Assembly: GCF_016545825.1 (NCBI RefSeq)
Contig: NC_052619.1
Coordinates: 1,379,501 to 1,443,500 of the forward strand
Reading direction: 5' to 3'
Source: Eucalyptus grandis
Lineage: Eukaryota > Streptophyta > Magnoliopsida > Myrtales > Myrtaceae
Length of the DNA: 64,000 nucleotides
A model generated the notes under the pieces. The model was not told the DNA's origin. It searched no databases and saw only the letters and a program-made list of their open reading frames with translations. Position 1 is the first letter of the stretch, and each line of letters starts with the position of its first letter. Shown here one piece after another: positions 40,062-52,989 of this stretch. A program made the position numbers and the translations under genes.

Positions 40062-43000
40062 TGTTGACACCTAAATTTTGGCGACCCGTTTAGTCATTTA
40101 TTGTATTAAAAATTATAGGGTAATTTTATCCCTAAGGAAAAAATATGAATTGCATAGCATGTAGATTTAGGTGCATTTATTTTAATTTGCATATTTTGCA
40201 TTTTTTTATTGGACCGGTGACGGGTGGGTTCGAATTAGTGGTTCTGAGTTTTAATTTGATAGGCCGGATTAAGTCCACGAAGCAAGCAAATTGGCCCGAA
40301 CCCATTTTCTTTTAATGAAAAAAATTACCTAAATGGATATTTGAAATGATATTATGGTGAACTTTTGGAATTTAAGAAAATCAGGTTGCAATTTTATCTT
40401 TATGTGATAAAATCAGGAGATGTGAAAAATATAAAAAGTGATATTGCGTGCGAAAAAGAAATCATGGATGTTGATTTGAAAAGGAAATTAAAACCCTAAT
40501 CTTTAGCCTATAAAAAGGTTTTTCGATGTTGATTTGAAAAGGAAATTAAAACCCTAATCTTTAGCCTATAAAAAGGTTTTTCGCGTAGGGTTTCAAGGAG
40601 GCCACACGTTGAATACCTGGCCACAATTGGAAAAAAGGAACGGCAGCCCGAGAGCAAGAGAAAGAAAAGAGAGAGGGAGTCCTCTCTAAGCCAAACCAAG
40701 GAGACTCCACGTTGCGCAAGGTCCCTTGTCGCCGCGGTGCTGTGCCCGAGCCATCTGAGTTGCCATCGCTGCAACGTCCTTGCCGCTTCGCCCCTAGCGG
40801 TAACGACAGACTTGCTGCTGTGACCTCACTGCTACCGTGATAAGATGTTGATATGGTGCTGCCCTCCTGCTGTCGTGACCAAGCCTTAACGAGTCCCGCC
40901 TAACTGAGACGCTGATGGAGTTGCTGCCTTCCTCGTGCTCGACTACCGTTTGACTCGTTGCTCCCCCAACGAGACCGTGTTTTCTCCTTGCATCAATCAC
41001 CCGAACAGTCATCACACCCTCGATGATCCACGATCTGCCGCTTCTACTGTATCACGAACCAGCATACCCTAGGGATGCTTGAACCCCCGTCACTCTGGTT
41101 TAGAGTGAACGAAGACTCCTGCGGATTCCATCTAGTGTGAAGTTTACGCCGAGGTCCAGCAAGGCCAAAATCTCCCGAATAATGCGAATATCTCGTGGTA
41201 TTTTTGCGGCCACCGCTTGCGAACTTGAAGTCCACGGTCAAAAGAATGATTATAATCTCGCTTGAATAATTCTGAGTGATGGATTTGTTTCTTTTTTAAG
41301 TTTTGTCCAGATTTTACTATAACATTGTGGGCTTTCTGATTTTGTTTCATGCAAGCAAAAGAATGGTTTTTTTGGCGATGAGATCACGAAGAATTCGGGT
41401 GCGTGGCGACTATGGACAGTGCGGTCCACCATGTATACCGCCGACTGCCGACCACCTCACACTGAGTCCCTAGTGCTGGCCACCCACTGAGAATGGCAAT
41501 CCACCACGGTTCGCGGTCCCAAACCGCGAGTTGCCCCTCGACATTGACGCCAAGCTCGAGCCAGCGTTGATATTCTCTTCAAGCTGATTTGTTGAAAGTT
41601 TCTATTTTCACAGGTTCGTTGGCTGTGACCCACCCGCATGCTCACCAACCTCCACCATCGAGTGCCGCAACCCTTTTCCGCTCATTTGTCAAGCGAATTC
41701 CATTCGGTTTAAATTTGGTAATATTATTTGCGGAATTGGGTAATTATCTTATATAAATTTGATTTGGATATTCTATTGCCTAATGCATGCCTTTCAATAT
41801 CTTACGTGCATATTTGAATGATAAGCATACTTCCAGTTAGGATTTATTGCTTGATTTGCAACCGAGCTGGGATTTTTTATTTATCTATAAGGCTTTAGAT
41901 GAAATAATTAATCAAGTGGGAATAAAATTGATATTTTGATCTTTAAGACTTAAGATCAATTTATCGATTTTATCAGTGAAATATTACCCATTGATCACGA
42001 TGTGTGATATTTTTGATGATTTTGAATGATATGTTTTGTATTGATTGCTTTATTTATCTTGAAATGTGTTTAATTTAGAATGTTGCATACTTTAGGATTA
42101 TTTGCATATTTAGATTAAGCATTTTATTTATCATGAATTGTTGAAATAAAAAATAAAAAAACATAAATTTAGGATGTTAGATTTTTGTTTCACTAGCTTA
42201 AATTGCATGTTTAATTATTTGACATTTTTATTTCGAAATTAATAAAAAAAAAAAACAACAAAAATCATCATGCATATGTCGTGTAGAATTATGGCATCCT
42301 TTGTATGTCATTGCACATTTGAAAAATTGCATATTTCATTTTAAATTTAGATTGATTTAGATAGACTGCATCTTAGGTTAGATATTGATATGTTAAGATA
42401 ATGTCCTGGTTTAAATTAGGGTTTAGCTTGAACTAATCCTTAATATAAGTTAGATAGAATCTTAATTTAGCTAGATAATTTTCACATTTTTCTAATTCCG
42501 AATATCATTAAAAAAAATACAAAAATGTCTTAGAATAAATTAGTTTTATTTTCTAGGATAAATTGCATGTTTTAGAAAAAAGAAAAAATGCCATGTGCCT
42601 GTCATTAGGATTAGATTCATGAAACGCATGCCATTTAGTGATTGTTGCTAGGTCCATTTAATTAGAAATTGCATGTCATTAGAATTAGGTCACTTAGTTA
42701 ATATTGCATGATTTTCATTAATTAAGTGAAAACGGAAAAAAATAAATAAATTGCATGTTAATTAGAAATAATATCTAGAACTATCGATGTTGATTCTAAT
42801 TCAACATTGCAAATGCTTTCGTTGCCATGAGGTAAGTCCAGCATTTTATTTATTACTTTACTTGGGTGTTAAATTGGTGGTTTGCGCACCTGCATGATCG
42901 CCTCACATGTTAGGGAAATAGATTTAAAATCAATCTAAGCTGCATTCAAAAACATTTTTGAAAATAAAAAGAAATGGTACCGAAATGGCGTTAGAGAAAT

Positions 43001-43240
43001 CTAGCATAACCAAGTTCCCATACCCAAATCTTTGGTTTGTAGGAGTAAAGTATTTGAGTTTCTAATCGACCCACCAAAAATAGATTAGTGGCGACTCTTA
43101 ATTGAAAATCAATTGTATGTTAAGAACTTGAACCTAAGTCGCGAATTGGTATGGGCTTGGGAGAGCCCGAGTTAAGTCTAGGCTTAAGAATCCATTAGCC
43201 AAATTTAGATGGTTCACACCCGAAAAATTTGGTTGCGATA
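40062..43240 (+). mobile_element. Solo LTR, 3.2 kb
   Basis: It starts TGTTGACACCTAAATTTTGG and ends GGTTGCGATA, flanked by GGGAA on both sides (40057-40061 and 43241-43245). Module A runs through the empty site at about 26993. There is no second LTR, primer site or coding domain, so it is a solo LTR left by recombination. Promoter-like features are two copies of a 58-bp segment (40467 and 40525), each with AAACCCTAATC and TATAAAAA (40509-40516, 40567-40574). The region 40600-41700 is GC-richer and could be transcribed leader. The superfamily is probably Gypsy, but no domain proves it. Confidence 0.9.
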
Positions 43241-43245
43241 GGGAA

Positions 43246-43720
43246 TATCAACATCTTGTTGAGTAAGAGTTTGAAACTTCATGACCATGAATTAACATTT
43301 ATTTCTTTTTCCGAAATAACAAAATATACATGGCAATGAAAAATAAGTTAACAGCTAATGCAAATAATAGTTGGTGAAGCAAAACTAGTTAATAACTTGA
43401 TTGGAGAAGAGTGGAAAATTTATTTAAAAAGTTATGAATCTATTATACAATGATCAATTTAGTTATAAATCTTTTAATTATGTAAATTTAGTCCTTACAA
43501 CCATTTTTTTCTATATATTATTAATGTGGATGCTAGCCATCTTACGTAGAATAGCTGTGTGGACAATTTTTGCATTTTATAATTTTTTTATTTTTCCTTT
43601 TCTTCATTTTTTTTGTCCCTTTTTCCGTTTTCTTTTCCTTTTGTCTATGGCTTGTACACAGCCATGGTTGGTGATTGTCCACAAGCAAGGGTTGCTTGAC
43701 CTTGCCTAAGCAATGGGGAT
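43246..43720. other. Module C downstream DNA and left half of a Mutator-like element
   Basis: 43246-43420 continues the alignment with 26993 onward. From about 43425 (AAAAGTTATGAATCTATTAT, ATGATCAATTTAGTTATAAA) a Mutator-like element starts. Its GC core is interrupted at 43721 by a hAT-like element and resumes at 44603 (CAAGCCTTGACGCCCTTG). Confidence 0.6.
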
Positions 43721-44602
43721 TAGAGGTGATCGGGTTCAGAGTGGGTAGGGTCTAGACCTGGATCTTGTACCCAACCATGTTATAACCGGTTTCCTTTTTT
43801 GGACCCTATACTCAACCCAATTTGTATTGGACCCTTTACTCGACCCATCCTATTTTTCCAATCTTGTTCTATGGTCAACCATGTTTCCATTGGAACCTGT
43901 TTTGCAATTTTCCGATATTCTATACGTCTTCCAATTTTATATTAATACGCAAGAAAATAACATAATTCTCTTAATTTGTATTGAAATATTAAGCATTTGT
44001 AATAAATAAATACATGAACTTTTTGACTAAATGAAAAATTAAGGATCCACATGGCTAATTATAATAAATAAAATCATAAGATAAAGAATTAGCAACAAAC
44101 ATAAGTCTAATATTAGTTTTATTCCCACAACTACTACATGAAACTACTCATTTATGCAAACATAAATCATCCTACAAAAGAGAAATTAGGCGAGCCAATC
44201 CACACGGTACACAAGAATTTGGTGGCAATGAACACCGTTTGTCTGTCGGATGGTGCGTGAGGGAGCCAATGAGGGAGGGAAGCAAGTGAGGAAGAGGAAC
44301 AATAAATAAGGAGTGTTGTGCGTGTTTGAGAGAGATAAGAGGAAAAACATCGTGTGATTGCAGGAGTAAGAATAGAAATAAGGGGAAAAAATAGGATTTT
44401 GGAGCTATACTTACAAAACCGGTTCCAAAACTGGTTCGGGAACCGATTCCTAAGTGGGTAATCAATTGAACCCAGTTCCCGGACCGATTTAAACCGATTC
44501 CAAAATTTGGGAATCGGTTTCAACGGAAACTGGTTCCCGACCCTGTTTTCTGGGTGGGCTGGTTCGATTCTTGGGTATATCCAGTCTAGTTGCACACTCC
44601 TA
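43721..44602. mobile_element. hAT-like element nested in a Mutator-like core
   Basis: The ends are TAGAGGTGATCGGG and the complement of TAGGAGTGTGCAACTAG. Both flanks are ATGGGGAT (43713-43720 and 44603-44610), a perfect 8-bp duplication. The subterminal GGTTCC/GGAACC words and size resemble the element at 9780. It has no transposase. ORFs such as 44167-44613 are non-coding by-products. Confidence 0.92.
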
Positions 44603-45091
44603 ATGGGGATCAAGCCTTGACGCCCTTGTCGACTCTCACTTGTAGCTGGTCACTCATCACAGTCAAGTACTAGCCACAAGCAAAAGGGAAAAAAAGAAAG
44701 GAAGAAAAAAGGAAAAAAAAAATAGAAAACTCTATAATTGGCAAATGGTTAAAGGGTTAGAGATTAAAAATTCAAAACAATTTTAGCGACCCGTACTAGA
44801 CTCTACCCAAACTCAACTCAATTCATATTACTATATTTAACCCAAGCTATTAAGACTCATACCCACCCATTTAATCCACCTTAAAATTTTTATAAAATAT
44901 GTTACTTTGATAAAATTCTACATCTAATTAAAATAATAAATTAACAAAAAAAAAAAAATATTTGCTAAAAAATTAAAATTGAAAAACTTACGAAGAATTA
45001 AAAAAGTACATATATGTGGTGACAACACATATTATAAAACGACTAAAGCCTATATCAGCAATTTTCAGCCAAATTTGGCCCAATAAACTAT
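44603..45091. other. Right half of Mutator-like core and module C end
   Basis: 44603-44690 completes the interrupted core, followed by A-rich DNA. 44800-45000 aligns with 27800-28010 of module A. 45020-45091 aligns with 35125-35180 (AATTTGGCCCAAT), the element right half seen at the B/C junction. Confidence 0.55.
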
Positions 45092-48000
45092 TGTCGCAAC
45101 CTACCCCTAGAGGGAGGGAACATAGGTTTAGGGATATTGCGTAAAATGTGAGCCTAACGCCCATGATTAGGCATAGGCTCTCCCAAGAACATATAACTCG
45201 CGTGACGTTGGGGTATTTTTTAAGAATTTTGTAAAAATGAGTCGCCATTAACCTATTGGGGTCGGTTAGAAACCAAGTGAGACACGAGAGTACACCTCAC
45301 TTCCTATGCAACAAGAGAATCTAGATTCGAGAACTTGATTACACTAATTTATCAATTGGTGCCATTTCGGTACCTAATATTGTTCATTTTAAAAAAATGA
45401 TATTTTTGTCAAGTAATCTGGATTGATTTTAGATCAATTCACTAACACGCAAGGTGATCATATGGTTATGCGATCATTAAAATAACAATTAGCAACTAAG
45501 GAAAGCATTTAAATAAATTGCATGGGAGAGCAAAAATTTAACATAAAAAAAAAAAGATAAATACTAATCTTAACTAGAGTAAATGGAAGCCAAAATCAAC
45601 ATACCAAAATTGCACAATTAAGGGTATTCGTCTTTAAGGACAACTAGAACATTTTTTAGCAGGATTCTAAATTGAAAGACGTACATTCTTTTAAGAGAAA
45701 ATAAACCAAGAGATACCTTTTTGAAGATTTATTTTGGATTTTTCGGAAAAATTAAATTTTTGAATTTTCCAAAATCTTTTGATGAATTTTTTTAATCTTT
45801 TTGTTTTTTTTTTTTTTTTGGGTGTTTGACTAATTACTATTGATATTTTTAGACTTTTCTGAATTTTGGAATTTTCTGTGAATTTTTGAATTTTCCTTAA
45901 TTTTCTAAAATTTATTTTTAATTAATTATATTTTTTAATATTTTTAATACTTTAAATTTTTTAGTGATTTTTGTAATTCTTTTTTTTTTTTTCGGTCTTT
46001 TTCTCACTTCATCCTTTTCCCTGCGCATTCTGCTCGAGGGTCCTTCCCGAAGCCAACTTTTGCCATTTTATAGTTTTCTATTTTTTTTTTCTTTCGGTTT
46101 TGCTTTTTCCCATTTTACTCTTTATTCGTATTTTCTTTACTTCGTCCCCTTCCCTGACACTCCTCCAACTCAGCATCATCTTCATCTTCATCCAACGAGA
46201 CAGAAGGTCCCGAAGGCCAGAATACACCAAACCTACTTCTCTAATAACTAAAAAGAAAAAATTTAACGATTCAAAGCATTAAAACAAACTAAACTTAATC
46301 AAAATAATTAAACTTCTTGCAAACTATGCCCGTCTACCCCCAGCCCTGTCCACTACCATTCACGGCCATCTTTCCACCGAAGCAGATCAGGGAGCACGAT
46401 ATTTGAAGGATTTTTATCGTGACTCAGAACCAAGCACTAGAACTCGAACGCTGTGCTTCACAGTGAATCAATCTTACATCCACCCCTGGTCCTCCATCAT
46501 AGGCTAATTCCGGTCATCCGAACAATGCCACCGCCGCACTCTTGGCCATTGCCTTGAACGTATCTACCCGCTGAAATGCCTATGTTCAGTGTCCAGACAA
46601 TGAATACGCAACAAACACTGAGAAACGACATGCCAAGTAATAGATGTCACGACCTCCTTTTTTCCGTCCGGGGAAAAAGAAGAAAGGTTTAGGGGTATTT
46701 GCCTAAAGAGGCGGACCGATGGCCCTAGATTAGGCGCGGGCTCTCCCAAGCCCATACCTCGCGCAACATTGGATTTTGATTTTTAATTCTTAACAACCTA
46801 TGTAATTCTAGGAGTCGCCACTAGCCCATTGGGGTCGGCTAGAAACCAATCAAGACACGGGAGTGTTGTCTTGATTCCTACGCAACCAGAGATTTCTAGG
46901 AACGGGGACTTGTTTACGCCAATGTTTCTATTAACGCCCTTGCGGTACCACTAACTTGGAAAGTTGTTTATCTAAATGGCCACACAATCTTGATTACCAA
47001 TTATAATTTTTATGAAACCACTAAGTGTCCATGCAAATGTTTTTGTAGTTTTTTTTTCTTTTAATATCTAGACTAATCCTAACATAATTTAGAAGAGAAA
47101 TTTACATTCAAATTAATGAAACGGCGCGTAAGTAAACATCCAAGAAATTGAAATGACTTGAAAATAAACGCGGAAAATATAAACCCGATACAAGTCGGGC
47201 AAATAATATTACATGGCCTTGTTATCACGCCCGGGACAGGACCCCATGAGCAAAATGAGAATTCAAATATGCATAAAATTGCTCTATGTGCATGAAATTA
47301 CTTTAAATAGTTTTAATCTACGCAAGATGGATTATTTACAAAAATGGTTATAAAATACCAAAAATAGCATTAAATTAGGAAAATGACCTTTTAAAATTAG
47401 GAAAATTTCATATATGTCATTTCTATCCTAATTTGATACTATCTAACATTTTTTTGATATTTTTGAAAATTTCATATTTTTCTCTTTTTTTAATTATTAT
47501 TATTTTTTAAAAATAATAAAGTCTTTAAGCCGATCTATGCTAACATGGAGTAACACAGCACATGAATATCACAATAATCAAGCTCAAATCGACCGTTTCA
47601 AGATCGAAGCTTAGTTTGGGCATTTTGTCGAACATTTGGTGCGCATTAAACTAGCCTCAATAGCCTCCTCGAGCCATGTTTGCAGCCTTCAATCTCCACT
47701 CATAAGCAATCTCATGTGGAACTAAAGTATCAAGATTATACTAACACATGCAAAGAACAAGATTAGATAGAAATCATAGCTAAAAACACACTAGAACCAA
47801 GCTAAAATCGTCCTCAAATGCACGGGTTTGAGCTGATTTTGCAAATCTGGGTTTGAACCCAAGTCAAGTAAACAGGTTACATGCCCATATTCAAGCCCCA
47901 ACACTCATCACATACGAGATCTAAGGAAATGATACTTAATCCACGTGAAAGTAGGTAACATGGGCTTTCAAATGCAAGAAACATCATAGAGAATGACTCA

Positions 48001-50607
48001 TCGAAAAACATCAAAACGACCTCTCCAAGAAGCACACGTGCAAAACTCTTGAAGAGATTTCAAACACTTAGAAAAATTTCAGCCTCAGAAATCAGTTTTC
48101 CGGGCTGGTTTGCCTCTTGATTTTCATGATCAAAACATGCTCAAACTCGAAAATACGTACATCTAGGATGCTTACCTTACTTCCTAGTTTCCTTTTAAAG
48201 TGGTTCTTGGCCAAGGAAACCGAGAAATTGTCCTCTGGAAGCACGTGGAAGTTGGCTTCTTCAACTGGAAATGAGATCTGCAGAAAAGAAGACCTGATAA
48301 CGAAGGTTTTCGTTGACCTCTAAAATTAGACTTCAAGATGTATTTTGTTGGAAAAATTGACACCAAGACAAACTATATGTATTCTAGTTTGGGGTAGAGG
48401 TCAATATTTTCCTCATTTGTTTCTAAAATTTCTCAAAAACACTGCCTTTTCTCCACTCATGACCAACTAGGCTCAACACTTAGAAAATTTTCAGTGTTTC
48501 CTGGCCCGCCTGGAGGGTGTTTTTCGGGGGGGTTTAGGAGGCCTTCCCGATCTCCATTTAGGACGTGCGACCTATGGATGGAAAGATATTTGAGTGGAGT
48601 TTCACTCTCTAGTTGAAGGTTTTGGCTGATTTTGACCGAAGGGTTGTGAAAATCTCACTTTTCTCTCAAAAGGTTGATCTGGAATTTTTGGGTTTTCTTT
48701 GCTGGAGTTGCTTCTGAGGGCCTCTTTGGGGGACGACCGCGAACTCTCTCTTCCCCCTCTCGTCTCCTCTCTCTCCTACATCGAAAGACCTTGCTTCCGT
48801 GATATTATCCCCCAAATTATGGAATTTTTGGTCGGCCTTTTGTCCACCTACCAAGCCTGTCAACTGACCCAGCTCACCCACTTTCTGACTTAGCCAAAAT
48901 TTTCAAATTTCGCAGCTGTTGAGTGTCCGGATTTGGTGCGATTTTCCCGTGCCTGCAGAAGCTTATCTCTGACCAATGCTTGTCCACTTGCAGTACCAAT
49001 GATGTTATTCCATCACGTGCAGAGATCGGGCTGGCTGGGCAGGTGAGGAGGATATGGTGGGGCCACCAATATGCCTACTTAGCAGCTCCGAATTAAGACC
49101 TAATCATGGGCTGGGTTTTGGTAACTAGTTTGAGTGCTTTAATCCATTAATTTGGCTGCGGTTTTGATCAATTAGCAAGTAAATGTATAGTATTTAAGAT
49201 CTCAACCAGATTTTGCAATTGTGCCCACCCAATTTTGCAAGAAAGTCCCTCATACTTAGCCATTTTCTTATCCGAAAATATAATACCCAACTCAAGGCAA
49301 ATTTGGTCTTTTTCGCTCGATTTGATTGATTAGAGTTGGCCCAAATTCAATTTCAACTTAATTGATGACCAAGATGATGATTTAAGGGCTCGGGCGCAAA
49401 TTTTGCAAAATTTACGAATTGGTCCCTCGACTTTTGGAAATTGCATTTTGGCCCCAACTTGCCATTTGAATTCCAATCTGACCTCCTGAGCTTGGCTTGT
49501 CACATTTAGATCATTGGCCCCAACCTTTTTTCTTTTCTTTTCTTTTAATCTTTTTTAATTTTTTTTAATCTTTTATCTTTTTTTTTTAATTTTTCTTTTA
49601 GGGAAAACATCTTCCATTTTAAATACCTAGATAATCTATATGCAATAATTTGGGCAAAAATTAGGTGTCAACGAACGGCACGAAAACATTAACAAAGCCA
49701 CGTCTAGTGACCAAAATACTCTCGAAACGGACCAAGAATGAAAGAAGACGATGCTAATCTGGTTCGGGCATTTCATCAAGCACTTGGAGTGCGTCAGAAA
49801 GGGTTGCCACGGACGATTCAAGACACGGTTTCTAGTCAAAATCAATACACGGCGCACAAGCAACACTCGAGGCCAACAACTCAAAGACAAACTATTTGCA
49901 TTCAACACGGCGAAAACGGAGAACGAAATGTCCCGGTCTCGGTTGGGCGAGGCGGGTGCAAACAAAGCATCGGACGGGAAAGGAGGCGGAAGCTCGGTCG
50001 CGGAGGTGGCCCTAACCGGATCGGCGGCGAAGGGAGGCGAGCTCCTTACATTACATGCCTCCGAGCCGAGATCCTCGGGAAATGAAAAGAAGGAACGTGA
50101 CCCACCGGAGACTTGATGCGGGAGAAGCGGGAGTTGCGGGGCGGGCTCGAGCGCGGCCGGGAGTCGTCGGAAGGGGTTCGGGTGCGGCGGGCGCCGAAGG
50201 CCTCCTCCCTCTCGGACTCTCTCTCTCTCTCTCTCCCTCTCGGTTCCCCCTCCGTTCTCTCTGTTCTCCTCGGCTTCCCTCCCTGTTTTTCTCCTCTTTT
50301 TTTGTTCCGCCGTTCTGGTTTTTGCTTTCTGCTCCTTTTGTCTTTTCTGTGCTTTTGCCTTTTCTCTTCTTTTCCTGCGGGGTTTCGGCGCGAAGATGGC
50401 GTGGAGGAGGGAGACTGGGCTGGGGCCGAGCCGCGCGGGGAAGGAAAGAAAAGACGGGCCGGGCGGCCTTGGCCCGGCCCGACCCGACCCGACCCGCCCC
50501 TTCCATGTTTCTTTTATTTTCTCTTTTCTTTGAATTAATTTTTAATTTTTTAATTTTTTTAATTTAATTTTTTTTCTAAACTTGAAAACACAAATTAGTT
50601 ATCAACA
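45092..50607 (-). mobile_element. Solo LTR (outer), interrupted by a second LTR
   Basis: On the plus strand it starts TGTCGCAACC and ends GTTATCAACA. Both flanks are ACTAT (45087-45091 and 50608-50612), and the flanking DNA rejoins as in module B (GGACTATATTG at 35175). Removing the inner LTR leaves about 2.5 kb. The region 49900-50500 is GC-rich, giving large spurious ORFs (50055-50567). The other part has the conserved TGAGTCGCCATTAACC and GGGGTCGG.TAGAAACCAA words shared with 46800-46850. No coding domain is present, so it is a solo LTR in minus orientation. Confidence 0.85.
46645..49671 (-). mobile_element. Inner LTR nested in the outer solo LTR
   Basis: On the plus strand it starts TGTCACGACC and ends near AGGTGTCAAC, matching the termini of the LTR family (GGTTGCGATA and TGTTGACACC reversed). 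The words GGAGTCGCCACTAGCCCATT and GGTCGGCTAGAAACCAAT are homologous to the outer LTR. It holds no pol or gag domain. I could not find a matching target duplication (ATAGA on the left), and the last base pair at the right is not canonical, so the right limit is approximate. Confidence 0.7.
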
Positions 50608-51009
50608 ACTATATTGGTAATTATTAAAAATTTTAGGGAAATCTCAAATAATGACCCAAAATAAGCCTACTTTTTTAAATAAAAACCCGAAGTGACTGTT
50701 GTTTCAAATAAGAATCCAAAGTAGCTAACAAGTTTCAAATAAGAACTTTGAATCCGCCGGCGGCCGGCCAAAATGTTCACCGATCGGGAGCGGTGACATT
50801 TCTAGTGACCAGAATATGGACAATTTTGTCCCAAAAAATTATAGATAGAAATTAACAAAGCCTAAAAAAACAAAACCCCAAGCTCTTCACGTTCTTCTTT
50901 TCCGCTCTTCATCTTTTACGTTCTTTGTCCCCTCTTGTTTGGAGAACCCAAATTCTCTATTGATGGAGCAAGATCCTGTCTCCCTAAGTTCTAAAGGTAT
51001 GTGCCCTCC

Positions 51010-51041
51010 CTCCCTCCCCCCCTCTCTCTCTCTCTCTCTCT
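51010..51041. repeat. (CT)n microsatellite
   Basis: Pyrimidine-rich repeat of CCCTCC followed by (CT)n just after the donor-like site of the captured exon. Confidence 0.9.
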
Positions 51042-51254
51042 CAATTTGAATGAAACTAACATCGATTGAATGGGAGTGTGAATCAAAGTGTATGGCAAAC
51101 CTAGGAAAAGCTAATGAAGAATCGAGGCCCTCGCGTTACACACGAGTGTCTTAATAATGAAAATGTGGCTTTACTTAAGATTTGTCTTCTTCGTTGGAAA
51201 GAAACGAAGACAAAAAAACAAAAGAAGAAGATGTGAAGAAATGAAGGTAAGGGT

Positions 51255-52180
51255 TGATATTGCTAGTATGAGTACCTAGAGGAGGGTGAATAGGTGCATA
51301 AACAATTTATTGAAATACGGAAGCGATTCTTAGCATATGATAGAAGTAAATTCTCTCTTAATTAACAAAATGAAATACGATCGAGGTAGAGAGAATGAGG
51401 AAGAGAAAATTGAACACAGGATTTATAGTGGTTCGGCTTATTCCAAGCCTACGTCCACTCTTCACTAACGGCCCACCGGCTGGATTTCACTATGATCAAA
51501 GAGAAGTTACAGCACAGCTTTGCCTTGATTCCACGGTGTAGACGTTCTACCACACTTCCTCAAGGTCTCTCACAAATATCGACTCTCTTTTGTATACAAG
51601 TATTCGCTCAAAGGATTTATCTAAAACAAATAGGAGCTTCAGACTTTGGAATTCTTCTATCGCGCACACCTTGAACAACTAAGACAGTCTTCCTTATATA
51701 CTCCTTTATGCCATCATACCCGTTGGCACTTACCAAAGGAATTCCTCCAATCTACCCGTTGGACGGAATCAATTAGGAAGATTGTTCAAGCTATTAAAGG
51801 AACGTGTTGATAGCCCATCAATCTGTTCGCCCATACAATCGGGATCTCGGTTTCCATAAAGCGAGAACCTTCCAATAATATTTAGGCAATCACCGGATCT
51901 TCAATTTATCGAGTCAATCTTCGATCAATCAAAGAACTCCGTTATGTCTTCTCCAAGCAACGAGATCTTCTCCAGTTGATAAGGTCAAATCCTTAACGAA
52001 ACATCCGAGTTCGGATAACCTTTCTTCAACGGATTAGAGCTGTCAATGAGGATAGACTTTGAGTCTTGAGTGCGGCTGTCCGAAGGTCTTGGACTTTAAA
52101 TAGCGAGTCTGCAAGCCTTCGAGACTAGCGATAGAAACGTTTTGTCAACTTCAAAACACTTCAAAAAGATTTCTCCAACA
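51255..52180 (-). repeat. 3' LTR of the Sirevirus-type element
   Basis: 926 bp, TGATATTGCTAGTATG to TTTCTCCAACA on the plus strand. It differs from the 5' LTR by several single-base indels and substitutions already visible in its first 180 bp (for example AGGAGGG for AGGGGG). Confidence 0.95.
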
Positions 52181-52195
52181 ATCTCCCCCTTTTTT
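52181..52195 (-). other. Polypurine tract
   Basis: Minus strand AAAAAAGGGGGAGAT directly before the 3' LTR, the priming site for plus-strand DNA synthesis. Confidence 0.85.
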
Positions 52196-52989
52196 ATGGT
52201 GACAAAACTTTCTTGCAGATTTGGATATCTTTGACCTGCAAAACATTCCTCAAACACATATGCATATCTTATAGAGATAAATGGCTAACAGAATAACACT
52301 AGAATCTGCAACCACAGAAAATAGGTTAGTCCAGTATATGATGAAGCCATTCATAAGATATCAATATTGGTTAATAGAAGCAGTCAAGTCCAAGTCTAGT
52401 TCAGTTCTTATCCAGACACAAAACAAAGTCAAACAGGTTCAAACCACAAACCTCAAAACAATCCAACAAACAAAAAGTTTAATGAATAAAAAGTTTTTGA
52501 TCAAATCTTGCATCTCTCCCCCTTTTTGTCATCATTAAAAAGGATGAGATGAAGTTAAGATTGATTGGGAACGCAGACAAGCTGGAAATCTTCCATAGAC
52601 TGAACGATGCCTTCCAGCCTTTTAAAGTCTTCCTTAAGTTGTGCAATCTCCTCACTTTTGGCATTGGACTGATTCTGAATAGAGAGGGCTTACATTTTAT
52701 CATTCAATGAACAGGAAGAAGCTTGACCTTCATTCTTCAAGCTTTGAACTTCGCATCCCAAGGCATAAATTTGACCTCGCATCTCCAAGAGAATATCCAT
52801 GATTCTCGCGAAAATCTGCTCCATTATCGGTTTGAGTACTTGCTTCGGCTCGATCGATGGAGTAAATGCAAACGATGGTAGATCAGCATAATCTTGCAGG
52901 TTTGGCGATGAAACTTCATGACCTTCTTACGGGCGAGATGCATAAACATCCTGCAGGTCCTGCTGGTGAGCGGCCCGACTCCTTCACTT

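Noticed and set aside
40508..40774. Minus-strand ORF over the LTR leader
   Set aside because: Overlaps the doubled LTR promoter module and has no protein similarity.
44167..44613. Minus-strand ORF of 148 codons
   Set aside because: Lies across the end of a hAT-like element made of GGTTCC words; no domain.
50055..50567. 170-codon ORF and overlapping ORFs on both strands
   Set aside because: GC-rich and pyrimidine-rich LTR sequence within 45092-50607; low-complexity translation and no domain.
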